A stretch of 51,319 nucleotides of DNA from Gammaproteobacteria bacterium (GTDB taxonomy: Bacteria; Pseudomonadota; Gammaproteobacteria; Pseudomonadales; Azotimanducaceae): the NCBI GenBank assembly GCA_026706385.1, contig JAPOYV010000042.1:1-51319 (forward strand), written 5' to 3'. Made by a program: the position numbers and the translations under genes. Shown piece after piece: positions 45,899-51,319 of the stretch (the first letter of the stretch is position 1; each line of letters begins with the position of its first letter). The notes beneath the pieces are model-generated. The model worked only from the letters and a program-made list of their open reading frames with translations, ran no database searches and was not told where the DNA came from.

Positions 45899-46924
45899 AT
45901 GGCAGCGGCAGACGCAGTGGAAGGCATCGACGCGCCCAAGGTCACCGCGTGGGTGGCGGACCGTATCGACGGGTTGCAGCCCCCGCTCACGTTCACCCTG
46001 ATCGCAGGCGGCCACTCCAACCTCACCTACAAGTTCACGGACGCGGTGGGCGAGGCCTACGTGCTCCGGCGACCTCCGCTCGGACACGTTCTCGAAAGCG
46101 CCCACGATATGGGGCGGGAGCACCGCATCATCTCCGCCTTGGCGGACACCGATGTGCCGGTGCCGAAGACCTACGGGCTATGCGAAGACCCCGACGTGAA
46201 CGGCGCCCCGTTCTTTCTCATGAAGTTCGTGGAAGGCACCGTGCCGCACGAACCCGAGGTCTCCGCGACGATCCCGATTGCCGAACGCGCCTCCGCCGGC
46301 GAGCACATCATCGACGTACTGGCCACGTTGCACCTCATCGACCCGGACGACGTCGGTCTTGGCACGCTCGCGCGCAAGGAGGGCTACATCGCCCGGCAAC
46401 TGAAACGCTGGACCGCCCAGTGGAAGGCCACGAAGACCCACGAGATTCCCGAGATGGAGGAGAGCGAGCGGCTGCTCCATGAGGACATGCCGGACCAGAT
46501 CGGTGCCGGCATCGTCCACGGCGACTACCGCATCGGCAACATGATGATCCGAGACGGCCGCATGGTGGCGCTCTTGGACTGGGAACTGTGCACCCTGGGC
46601 GATCCGCTGGCCGACGTCGGCTACCTGCTCAACAACTGGGTGCTGCCCGGCGAGAGCGGTGCCGATGGCAGCCCCGTTGGCGTCGGCGGCTTTCCCGACC
46701 GCGATCACATCTCGGAAGTCTACGAAAGCCGAACCGGGCGGAGCTTGAGCCGCATCAACTACTACCGCGCGTTCTCGCACTGGCGACTCGGGGCCATCAC
46801 GCAGGGCGTCTACAAGCGCTACCTGGTGGGCGCGATGGGCAAGAACCGCGACTTCGACCTCGAGAAGTACAAGCTCGGCATCCACCAACGCGCCGAGTCC
46901 GCGCTGCGACTGCTGACCGAATAG
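45899..46924 (+). CDS. Aminoglycoside phosphotransferase-fold kinase (ACAD10-like)
   Basis: AGGAG precedes the ATG by eight bases. The 341-residue protein has the APH/choline-kinase fold: FTLIAGGHSNLTYKFTD for the nucleotide loop, VLRRPPLGHVLESAHDMGRE, VPVPKTYGLCEDP, the catalytic loop IVHGDYRIGNMM and the metal-binding VALLDWELCTLGDPLADVGY. This is the group linked to acyl-CoA dehydrogenase ACAD10/11, thought to phosphorylate 4-hydroxy acyl chains during their degradation; drug resistance is unlikely. The stop codon overlaps the first bases of a perfect hairpin. Confidence 0.88.
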   Translation: MAAADAVEGIDAPKVTAWVADRIDGLQPPLTFTLIAGGHSNLTYKFTDAVGEAYVLRRPPLGHVLESAHDMGREHRIISALADTDVPVPKTYGLCEDPDVNGAPFFLMKFVEGTVPHEPEVSATIPIAERASAGEHIIDVLATLHLIDPDDVGLGTLARKEGYIARQLKRWTAQWKATKTHEIPEMEESERLLHEDMPDQIGAGIVHGDYRIGNMMIRDGRMVALLDWELCTLGDPLADVGYLLNNWVLPGESGADGSPVGVGGFPDRDHISEVYESRTGRSLSRINYYRAFSHWRLGAITQGVYKRYLVGAMGKNRDFDLEKYKLGIHQRAESALRLLTE

Positions 46925-46945
46925 GCGCGTCGCTTCTGACGCGCC
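46924..46945 (+). terminator. Perfect hairpin at the end of the kinase-like gene
   Basis: GGCGCGTC-GCTTCT-GACGCGCC has 8-bp arms and begins on the last base of the stop codon. There is no T-run, so termination would need Rho or the downstream repeat element, but the position suits an RNA 3'-end structure. Confidence 0.5.
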
Positions 46946-46957
46946 GAGTCCGCGACT

Positions 46958-47040
46958 GTGCGCGGGCCTCCGGCCTGCACAGCCTCGTATGAATGCCCGA
47001 ATGCGGACGGACGTGGCGGACCTACTGGTCCGCGCGCACC
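46958..47040 (-). repeat. Dispersed palindromic intergenic repeat, copy 2
   Basis: On the minus strand this reads GGTGCGCGCGGACC, AGTA, GGTCCGCC, then ACGTCC-like sequence and a second palindrome built on GGCC. It matches copy 1 (3999-4082) almost base for base over the first ~40 bp and again at the far end, with a less similar centre. The 7-bp GCGGACC/GGTCCGC stem (47016-47033) is unchanged while the loop differs. It lies 33 nt past the kinase-like gene's stop and has the same orientation relative to that gene as copy 1 has to its own. Confidence 0.6.
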
Positions 47041-47078
47041 GTTAGAAGTGTGTTGCTCGGGGCCGCTTGAAAAAAAAT

Positions 47079-47169
47079 GGGCGTGCCAGCGGTCAGACAA
47101 CCGCTGGCAGCAACTCAACCCCGTAGGGGGAAGGGTCGATGGGAGGAGGAAGTTGCTGTGGTCACGCCC
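47079..47169 (+). ncRNA. Candidate structured RNA with a three-way junction
   Basis: Three perfect helices nest without unpaired bases between them: P1 GGGCGTG (47079-47085) with CACGCCC (47163-47169); P2 CCAGCGGT (47086-47093) with ACCGCTGG (47100-47107), loop CAGACA; P3 CAGCAACT (47108-47115) with AGTTGCTG (47151-47158). P3 encloses a short CCCC-GTA-GGGG hairpin and a purine-rich stretch with AGGAGG. Only TGGT (47159-47162) joins P3 back to P1. A run of eight A precedes P1. I compared it by eye with tRNA-Sec, SRP, hammerhead and the common riboswitch cores and found no match. It could be a riboswitch-like leader for the 35-codon frame that starts inside it, or a free small RNA ended by the hairpin at 47182. 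Confidence 0.5.
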
Positions 47170-47265
47170 GAATACCGGTTCGGCGACGCTTCCTTACGTC
47201 GCCCTTTGCTGTTTGTAGAGGTACTGTACAGGACAATTCGGGTCTGTCAACAACTTTTTGTCTAA
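47158..47265 (+). CDS. Possible 35-residue peptide with strong ribosome site
   Basis: AGGAGG (47144-47149) stands eight bases before a GTG that opens MVTPEYRFGDASLRRPLLFV, continuing EVLYRTIRVCQQLFV to a TAA. The distance is optimal. The start codon and the bases just before it are paired in helices P3 and P1 of the RNA candidate, so folding would hide them. Against it: the frame runs through a terminator-like hairpin and ends 8 nt before the convergent merR stop. Function unknown. Confidence 0.25.
   Translation: MVTPEYRFGDASLRRPLLFVEVLYRTIRVCQQLFV
47182..47203 (+). terminator. Intrinsic terminator-like hairpin
   Basis: GGCGACG-CTTCCTTA-CGTCGCC has a perfect 7-bp GC-rich stem and is followed by CTTTGCTGTTT, moderately T-rich. 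It would end transcripts of the structured RNA. Confidence 0.5.
47222..47230. promoter_or_regulatory. TACTGTACA motif downstream of merR
   Basis: The 9-mer TACTGTACA lies 43 bp beyond the stop codon of the MerR gene. The same 9-mer in the same orientation occurs at 48188-48196 upstream of that gene. It contains the palindrome TGTACA, which from memory resembles sites of the CarH/LitR branch of MerR proteins; binding is not shown. Confidence 0.35.
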
Positions 47266-47272
47266 TTTTTGT

Positions 47273-48175
47273 TCAATTTGCGGTCACGAGGAGGCCATGC
47301 TCCTCGACCTGATCCTCTAGGGCTCGCTCGAGGTGCGCACGCGCCACCTCGACCTCGCGTCCAATCACGTCGTGACGGTCGTCGCCCCGGCAACGGGCGG
47401 CATGAGCGGCGTAGTCGTTCAACTCGCCGATGAGCACTGCCAAGTGACGTGGACAGTCGCACGCGGCTCTCGACGCGGCCTGCGAAACATGCAGCAACTC
47501 CTCGTCGCTGAAGCGTCGCGCCGTATCGTCGATCTCGCGCACACCACCGGCCACCACCAGCGCCTCGAGCCGGTCCCAGTCCGCGGGCCAGCGGAGCATT
47601 GGATAGCCACCGTCTCGACACGCCGCCAGATCCGCTGCCGTGGCGTACTTGAAGGCGACGACGATGTGCGGTCCCTGTAGAAAATGTCTAATTTTTTCAA
47701 TCTGTTCTGCGTCAAGGGAAGGCAGGTAGACCACGACGCAGTCCAATTGCGAGGGGACAGCGTCGCGGTACAGGTCGGCAACGCCCGCCCACTCGGCAAC
47801 CACGTCGAACCGCGCGCGGTCTCGACGCGCATGCTCGGCATCTCGGCAGGCCCGGACCAGCGCCGCGCCGACCAAGGCCACCTTCGGCGTTGCCGATGGC
47901 GCAAGCGTCGATGCCCGTCCGGGAGACAGGCGGCGCGACAACGCTTCGGCCGGCAAATGGATGACCTGGCTGATCGGATGCCCTTGGTCGAGCAACGCCT
48001 TGATGACCGTCAGCCGCTCGATCTGGGCAGGATCGTAGAACCGCGTCTTGCCGGCCCGTTCCGCCGGTTCGAGGCCGTACCGGCGCTCCCACGCGCGCAG
48101 GCACTCCGGCGAGATGCCCGTCCGCTTGGCTACGGCACCGATCCTGTAGAGATCCTCGGTCACGTCACGTCTCAC
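47273..48175 (-). CDS. MerR-family regulator with a C-terminal CxCPxH module
   Basis: The 300-residue protein begins with a MerR winged helix (YRIGAVAKRTGISPECLRAW, ERRYGLEPAERAGKTRFYDP). Residues about 98-210 look like a Rossmann-type effector domain (KVALVGAALVRACRDAEHAR, DCVVVYLPSLDAEQIEKIRH, HIVVAFKYATAADLA). This recalls the B12-binding domain of CarH/LitR regulators but has no visible E/D-x-H-x-x-G cobalamin motif. A C-terminal helical part contains C239-D-C241-P-R-H244, a possible metal or redox site. It starts with GTG at 48175 (a second GTG four codons later is possible) and diverges from the phosphotriesterase-like gene, which it probably controls together with itself. Confidence 0.82.
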   Translation of the reverse strand: MRRDVTEDLYRIGAVAKRTGISPECLRAWERRYGLEPAERAGKTRFYDPAQIERLTVIKALLDQGHPISQVIHLPAEALSRRLSPGRASTLAPSATPKVALVGAALVRACRDAEHARRDRARFDVVAEWAGVADLYRDAVPSQLDCVVVYLPSLDAEQIEKIRHFLQGPHIVVAFKYATAADLAACRDGGYPMLRWPADWDRLEALVVAGGVREIDDTARRFSDEELLHVSQAASRAACDCPRHLAVLIGELNDYAAHAARCRGDDRHDVIGREVEVARAHLERALEDQVEEHGLLVTAN

Positions 48176-48187
48176 AACGCGGCCAGA

Positions 48188-48196
48188 TACTGTACA
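48188..48196. promoter_or_regulatory. TACTGTACA motif upstream of merR
   Basis: This is the second copy of the 9-mer, 13 bp before the merR start codon, in the region shared with the phosphotriesterase-like gene. Just beside it lie two near-direct repeats, ATTGGACGTC and ATTTGGACATC (about 48199-48218), which could be further binding units. Confidence 0.4.
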
Positions 48197-48317
48197 CCAT
48201 TGGACGTCATTTGGACATCACTTCGGCGTTCGCCTGTTGAACAGCGTCCGTTGGGCTGGGTAACCTCCAATGGTCGAAACGGCCCGTTCTGCGCCGGCAG
48301 CCATCGAGGGAAGCGCC

Positions 48318-49265
48318 ATGATCAATTCCGTCACCGGTCCCATCTCCGAGGACGACCTCGGCTTCACGCTCATGCACGAACACGTCATGGTGAGCGCAAG
48401 CGGCATGTACCGCAGCTACCCGGATCTGCTCGGCCCGAATCGCGAACAGCGCGCCATCGAGCGACTGAAGGAGGCCAAGGCCGCAGGGATCGACACCTTC
48501 GTCGACGCCACGACCTTCGACCTCGGCCGCGACCCCGAGCTGCTACGCACCGTATCGGAAGCGTCCGGCGTCAACATCGTCAACGTCACCGGCTGGTGGC
48601 TGGACGTGCCGCGGTTCATACGCAACGTCTCGCCCAACCAGATGGCGCGTGAATTCGTCCGCGACATCGAAGAGGGATTCCGGGGCACCGACATCAAGGC
48701 CGGCGTGCTGAAGTGCGCGGCCGACTTCGAGGGCGTCACGCCGGACCTCGAAATCATGGCGCGTGGCGTAGCCCGGGCACACAACGAGACCGGCGTGCCG
48801 ATCATGGTGCACTCCTATCCGACGGGTCACGTGGCGCGTCGGCAGATCGCCATCTTCAAGGAAGAAGGCGTGGACCTCGAGCGCGTGAAGATCGACCACT
48901 CCAACGACACCACGGACACCGAATACCTGAAGTGGATCCTCGACCAGGGCTGTTTCCTCGGCCTCGACCGGTATCCCGGGCACCTCGTGAGCCCGCACAT
49001 GCGCACGGTGACGATGAAGGCGCTGATCGATTCAGGCTACGCCGAGCGCCTATGCCCGGCGCACGACTGCATCTGCCTGCACATCCTCAACGAGCGGGCC
49101 GACGGCACCCTGCCGGAGGAGCACGCGCTGGCGCTGCGCAACCCGGACGGCTACCTCTACATGCACCGCCACGTGATTCCCGACCTCAAGTCCATGGGCG
49201 TCGGCGAGGACACCATCGACACGCTGTTCGTCGACAACCCGAAACGGTTCTTCAGCGGCGCGTAA
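48318..49265 (+). CDS. Phosphotriesterase-like amidohydrolase-fold protein
   Basis: The ATG at 48318 has GAGGGAAGC upstream; an ATG at 48270 would add 16 residues outside the fold. The 315-residue protein has the binuclear metal set of the PTE family: H20 and H22 in LMHEHVMV, the carbamylated-lysine candidate K132 in AGVLKCAADF, H165 in MVHSYPTGH, H194 in KIDHSNDT and D250 in CPAHDCIC. Relatives include lactonases and phosphotriesterase homology proteins; the natural substrate cannot be told. It has no signal peptide. It diverges from the MerR gene. Confidence 0.9.
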   Translation: MINSVTGPISEDDLGFTLMHEHVMVSASGMYRSYPDLLGPNREQRAIERLKEAKAAGIDTFVDATTFDLGRDPELLRTVSEASGVNIVNVTGWWLDVPRFIRNVSPNQMAREFVRDIEEGFRGTDIKAGVLKCAADFEGVTPDLEIMARGVARAHNETGVPIMVHSYPTGHVARRQIAIFKEEGVDLERVKIDHSNDTTDTEYLKWILDQGCFLGLDRYPGHLVSPHMRTVTMKALIDSGYAERLCPAHDCICLHILNERADGTLPEEHALALRNPDGYLYMHRHVIPDLKSMGVGEDTIDTLFVDNPKRFFSGA

Positions 49266-49302
49266 ACCCTCCCACTCAGCCGGGCACGGAGCGCTAGCGG
49301 GA

Positions 49303-49440
49303 CTACGCCGTACGCAAGAAGCAGGCGTGCCTAATGTCGCCCGGGCAGTCGTCATCGTCGCACGCACTGGTAGTGCAGCGGTCGATGTTCGAACACTCCC
49401 CGGGCGAGTCGTCGCATAGGCAATCGCTGAAGTCCAGAGT
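49303..49440 (-). other. Cysteine-rich reading frame following the SEL1-like gene (possible frameshifted C-terminus)
   Basis: The minus strand reads TLDFSDCLCDDSPGECSNID, then RCTTSACDDDDCPGDIRHAC, then FLRTA and a stop: seven cysteines in 45 residues, acidic, with repeated C-x-C-DD and C-DDDD-C patterns. There is no start codon of its own, and the frame stays open upstream across the stop of the SEL1-like gene. A slip in that gene's GCC-GCC-GCC-GCT run would join the two. It could be a lost or programmed extension of a secreted protein, or chance; the composition is too structured to ignore. Confidence 0.4.
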
Positions 49441-49456
49441 TTTTGTGGCGTGCTCT

Positions 49457-50071
49457 CTAGGGCGACGATCCCGCAGCGGCGGCGGCGTCCATGAGTGAGC
49501 CGCCGAAAAGCCGGTTGTAGTCGATCTCGCGCTCGTAGCGGCAGCGTAGGCGCTTTATGTGCGTTCTGGCGTGGGCCGCCATGTCGCACCACACGCCTAG
49601 GTCGCGGGCCGCGTAGTGCGCCACGTACCAGGCGACCACCTCCCGCGCCCTGGGCTGCGATTGGTCCGGTATCTGGCGCAACACGTCGTGATACCAGGCC
49701 CGAATCCAGGGCGCGCTAGAGCCGTGCGCCGCGACACCGAACCAACCCACCGCGCGCTCAAGGTCTTGCGCAACTGGGGCCATGCCCGAAAGGTAGTAGT
49801 ACGCGATGCGTGCTTGCGCGCCCTTGAATCCCCGTTCGGCGTTGCGCAGCAGGTACGGGAACGCCTCGGCGTAACGCTTCACGCGGTAGAGCCTCGATCC
49901 TTGCTCGCCGTCGTGGTAGGCGTTGTGCATCCTTTGGATTTCCACCGCGATCCCGGTGTTCGCGGGGGGCGCGTTGACGATGATTTCATCGTCAACCGCC
50001 GCCGTCTCCGATTGCGACCACGCCGTTGCCGCGAGCAACACGGCGGTCGCCACGCTCAACGAAAGGCGCAT
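49457..50071 (-). CDS. Secreted SEL1/TPR-like small protein
   Basis: AAGGA precedes the ATG at 50071. The 204-residue protein has a signal peptide (MRLSLSVATAVLLAATAWSQ) and then short paired helices with the SEL1 feel (RVKRYAEAFPYLLRNAERGF, KGAQARIAYYYLSGMAPVAQ, DLERAVGWFGVAAHGSS). Two cysteines follow in the part that is rich in H, R and Y. SEL1-type repeats serve as protein-binding scaffolds, here in the periplasm. The end MDAAAAAGSSP is low-complexity and may be a frameshift product (see the Cys-rich frame downstream). Family membership is by pattern only. Confidence 0.65.
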   Translation of the reverse strand: MRLSLSVATAVLLAATAWSQSETAAVDDEIIVNAPPANTGIAVEIQRMHNAYHDGEQGSRLYRVKRYAEAFPYLLRNAERGFKGAQARIAYYYLSGMAPVAQDLERAVGWFGVAAHGSSAPWIRAWYHDVLRQIPDQSQPRAREVVAWYVAHYAARDLGVWCDMAAHARTHIKRLRCRYEREIDYNRLFGGSLMDAAAAAGSSP

Positions 50072-50166
50072 CGGTTTCCTTCCGCCTCGAAACCGATCGC
50101 ATTGGCAGTATCCGGCCGGGTCCGCCGTCGAATCATCGGGGCAGTTGGTCGCACGACGCGTCCAGG

Positions 50167-50889
50167 CTAGTTCGGCGTATGCCCCTTCAGGAACTCGACG
50201 ACGGTGGCCACCGTGCCGTCTTCGTCGGCGTTCTTCCACTGCTCGACCAGGCGCGCGTTCGGCGCGAGATCCGCGATCTCTCGGGACGTGACTTCCGGGT
50301 GGTAGGGATCGCTGCCCATCAGCACCAGGAGCGGCGTTCCGCAGCCGGCAACGAACTCCCGCGAGACGTTGTAGACGAACTCGTGGTCGAACATGTTGCT
50401 GCGGAAACTGGTCCAGTCGGCCTCCGGCACCTCCGGCTTGGCGGCCTTCACGTCATCGGCCCACTGGTCGAACATGGCGTGGAACAGCTCCCGGTTCTCC
50501 CCGCTGTCGCCGATCGACTGCTGCAGCACGGCGGCGGCTACCCGGTCCGGCGCGTCGTGCATAACGCCGAAGCAGTAGGGACCGCCGATACAACCACCTA
50601 GGAGGTGGGTCTTCTCGATCCCGAGGTGGTCGAGAAGCGCGATGTGATCCGCCGTGTAGGTATGCCAGCCGTCGTCGCCGGATACCGGCGCGGTGGATTG
50701 GCCGGCGTTGCGCTGGTCCATGGCGATCACTTGGAAGTGCGGCGAGAGAGTTTCAATGGGATCCCATTCCGAGCCGCGCCAGAACGGGATCGCAGAACGC
50801 ATGCCGCCCGGCGCGAACAGCAGGATGGGGAATCCCTCGCCGTGGATCTCGTAGTACAGGCTGACGTCGCCGCGATCGAATCGCGCCAT
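50167..50889 (-). CDS. Alpha/beta hydrolase with cysteine in the nucleophile elbow
   Basis: GAGGAGA stands before the ATG. The 240-residue protein is a standard alpha/beta hydrolase (YYEIHGEGFPILLFAPGGMR, VIAMDQRNAGQSTAP, late LLVLMGSDPYHPEVTSREIA). The nucleophile elbow is LLGGCIGGPY, so C100 replaces the usual serine, as in dienelactone hydrolase and some carbon-carbon hydrolases. The late histidine (KGHTPN, end) is at the catalytic place. It follows the thiolase-like gene by 11 nt in the same direction, so it may act on a product of acyl-CoA chemistry. Confidence 0.85.
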   Translation of the reverse strand: MARFDRGDVSLYYEIHGEGFPILLFAPGGMRSAIPFWRGSEWDPIETLSPHFQVIAMDQRNAGQSTAPVSGDDGWHTYTADHIALLDHLGIEKTHLLGGCIGGPYCFGVMHDAPDRVAAAVLQQSIGDSGENRELFHAMFDQWADDVKAAKPEVPEADWTSFRSNMFDHEFVYNVSREFVAGCGTPLLVLMGSDPYHPEVTSREIADLAPNARLVEQWKNADEDGTVATVVEFLKGHTPN

Positions 50890-50900
50890 TGGGGTCTCCT

Positions 50901-51319
50901 CTAGTTCGTGACTGTCAATTCGCCGCCGCGAAGCCGTGCCGAACGGCCGCAGAACTCCTCGCTGACCATGGCCCGCACGAGGTCGCCATCCTCGGTGTTG
51001 ACCCAGGTACGCGACCCGCCCGGGGTCAGGCACGAGACGTGACCGATCCGCGGCTCGTCGTTCTCAAACATGACGGTATACGACTCAATGGTCGCATCGC
51101 CATCGTGCTCGGGCAGGCATTCGCGGGACGGCAGCGCGGCGATTTCCGCCTTGACGTCGTCCTTCCGGAAGTCCCGTTCCGGCGGTTGGCCCGAGTAGAT
51201 GCCGTGGGCATGCTTGTAGAGGTTGCCGCCGTTGGCGGTGACCAGCGCGTAGCCCTCGGGCTTTTCGCGCAGCAGTTCGACGGTGCGCGCGATGCTGTGC
51301 ATGACGTAGTTGTTGAGCG
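50901..51319 (-). CDS. Thiolase-like acetyl-CoA acetyltransferase, C-terminal part
   Basis: The right edge of the window cuts this gene; 138 residues of its end are seen. It begins LNNYVMHSIARTVELLREKP, EGYALVTANGGNLYKHAHGI, which is the final catalytic-domain region of a thiolase subgroup (NNY-x-MH, TANGG-x-L-KH). A C-terminal OB-like domain follows (ESYTVMFENDEPRIGHVSCL, LVRAMVSEEFCGRSARLRGG). Such proteins make or split beta-ketoacyl-CoA or act as SCP2-thiolase-like enzymes; the catalytic cysteine is outside the window. Confidence 0.8.
   Translation of the reverse strand, partial: LNNYVMHSIARTVELLREKPEGYALVTANGGNLYKHAHGIYSGQPPERDFRKDDVKAEIAALPSRECLPEHDGDATIESYTVMFENDEPRIGHVSCLTPGGSRTWVNTEDGDLVRAMVSEEFCGRSARLRGGELTVTN

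Noticed and set aside
47079-47169. The structured RNA as tRNA-Sec
   Set aside because: It has a 7-bp closing stem, but no T-loop consensus, no anticodon arm and no CCA end; P2 and P3 do not fit tRNA arms.

Overview
The window looks like a chromosomal segment of a high-GC, Gram-negative, aerobic heterotroph, probably an uncultured marine or host-associated gammaproteobacterium. This is inferred from gene content: GltBD, Lon, a CysZ-like protein, an outer-membrane barrel-type protein, a single-RRM RNA-binding protein, and many oxygenases and acyl-CoA/xenobiotic enzymes. Genes are tightly packed on both strands in short operons with many GTG/TTG starts. I saw no tRNA, rRNA, CRISPR array, prophage or intact insertion sequence.

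Layout. 1-4.1 kb: the start of an Ldh2-type dehydrogenase diverges from a molybdopterin oxidoreductase. Next comes a minus-strand pair of a peroxiredoxin with an in-frame UGA at its catalytic position and a phytanoyl-CoA-dioxygenase-like protein. 4.1-17 kb: metabolic genes (transketolase-like enzyme, carboxymuconolactone-decarboxylase protein, carboxylesterase, Baeyer-Villiger-type monooxygenase, two TauD dioxygenases, PMI-like cupin, MBL hydrolase, enoyl-CoA hydratase, malate dehydrogenase, Nudix, GNAT). 17.2-23.3 kb: gltBD. 23.5-28.7 kb: TetR diverging from a Rieske oxygenase, then a secreted phosphoesterase and a Zn alcohol dehydrogenase. 28.7-31.2 kb: a decayed patch with broken FAH, DUF4870 and MurA fragments around an intact MurA-like gene. 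31.2-39.3 kb: degenerate MBL protein, AAC(3)-like and VOC proteins, a barrel protein, a four-gene operon with GST and an unknown protein, and a PEGA/FGE-domain protein. 39.4-46.9 kb: lon, RRM protein, dimeric-dUTPase-like protein, membrane proteins, class III aminotransferase and an ACAD10/APH-like kinase. 46.9-51.3 kb: an intergenic region with a repeat element and a strongly foldable RNA candidate, a MerR regulator diverging from a phosphotriesterase-like hydrolase, a small secreted protein with a possible frameshifted Cys-rich tail, an alpha/beta hydrolase and the end of a thiolase-like protein.

The most notable observation is the peroxiredoxin. An AhpE-like reading frame of 152 residues continues through a UGA placed exactly at the peroxidatic cysteine of the PxxxTxxC motif, and a perfect 7-bp hairpin starts 17 nt after the UGA. 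This fits a bacterial SECIS and predicts a selenoprotein that ordinary gene calling splits and truncates. Second is a 91-nt three-way-junction RNA candidate between the APH-like kinase and merR, with a strong Shine-Dalgarno and a 35-codon reading frame embedded in it. Third is an approximately 83-bp palindromic element present twice in the window, each time just after a gene's 3' end and in the same orientation relative to that gene.
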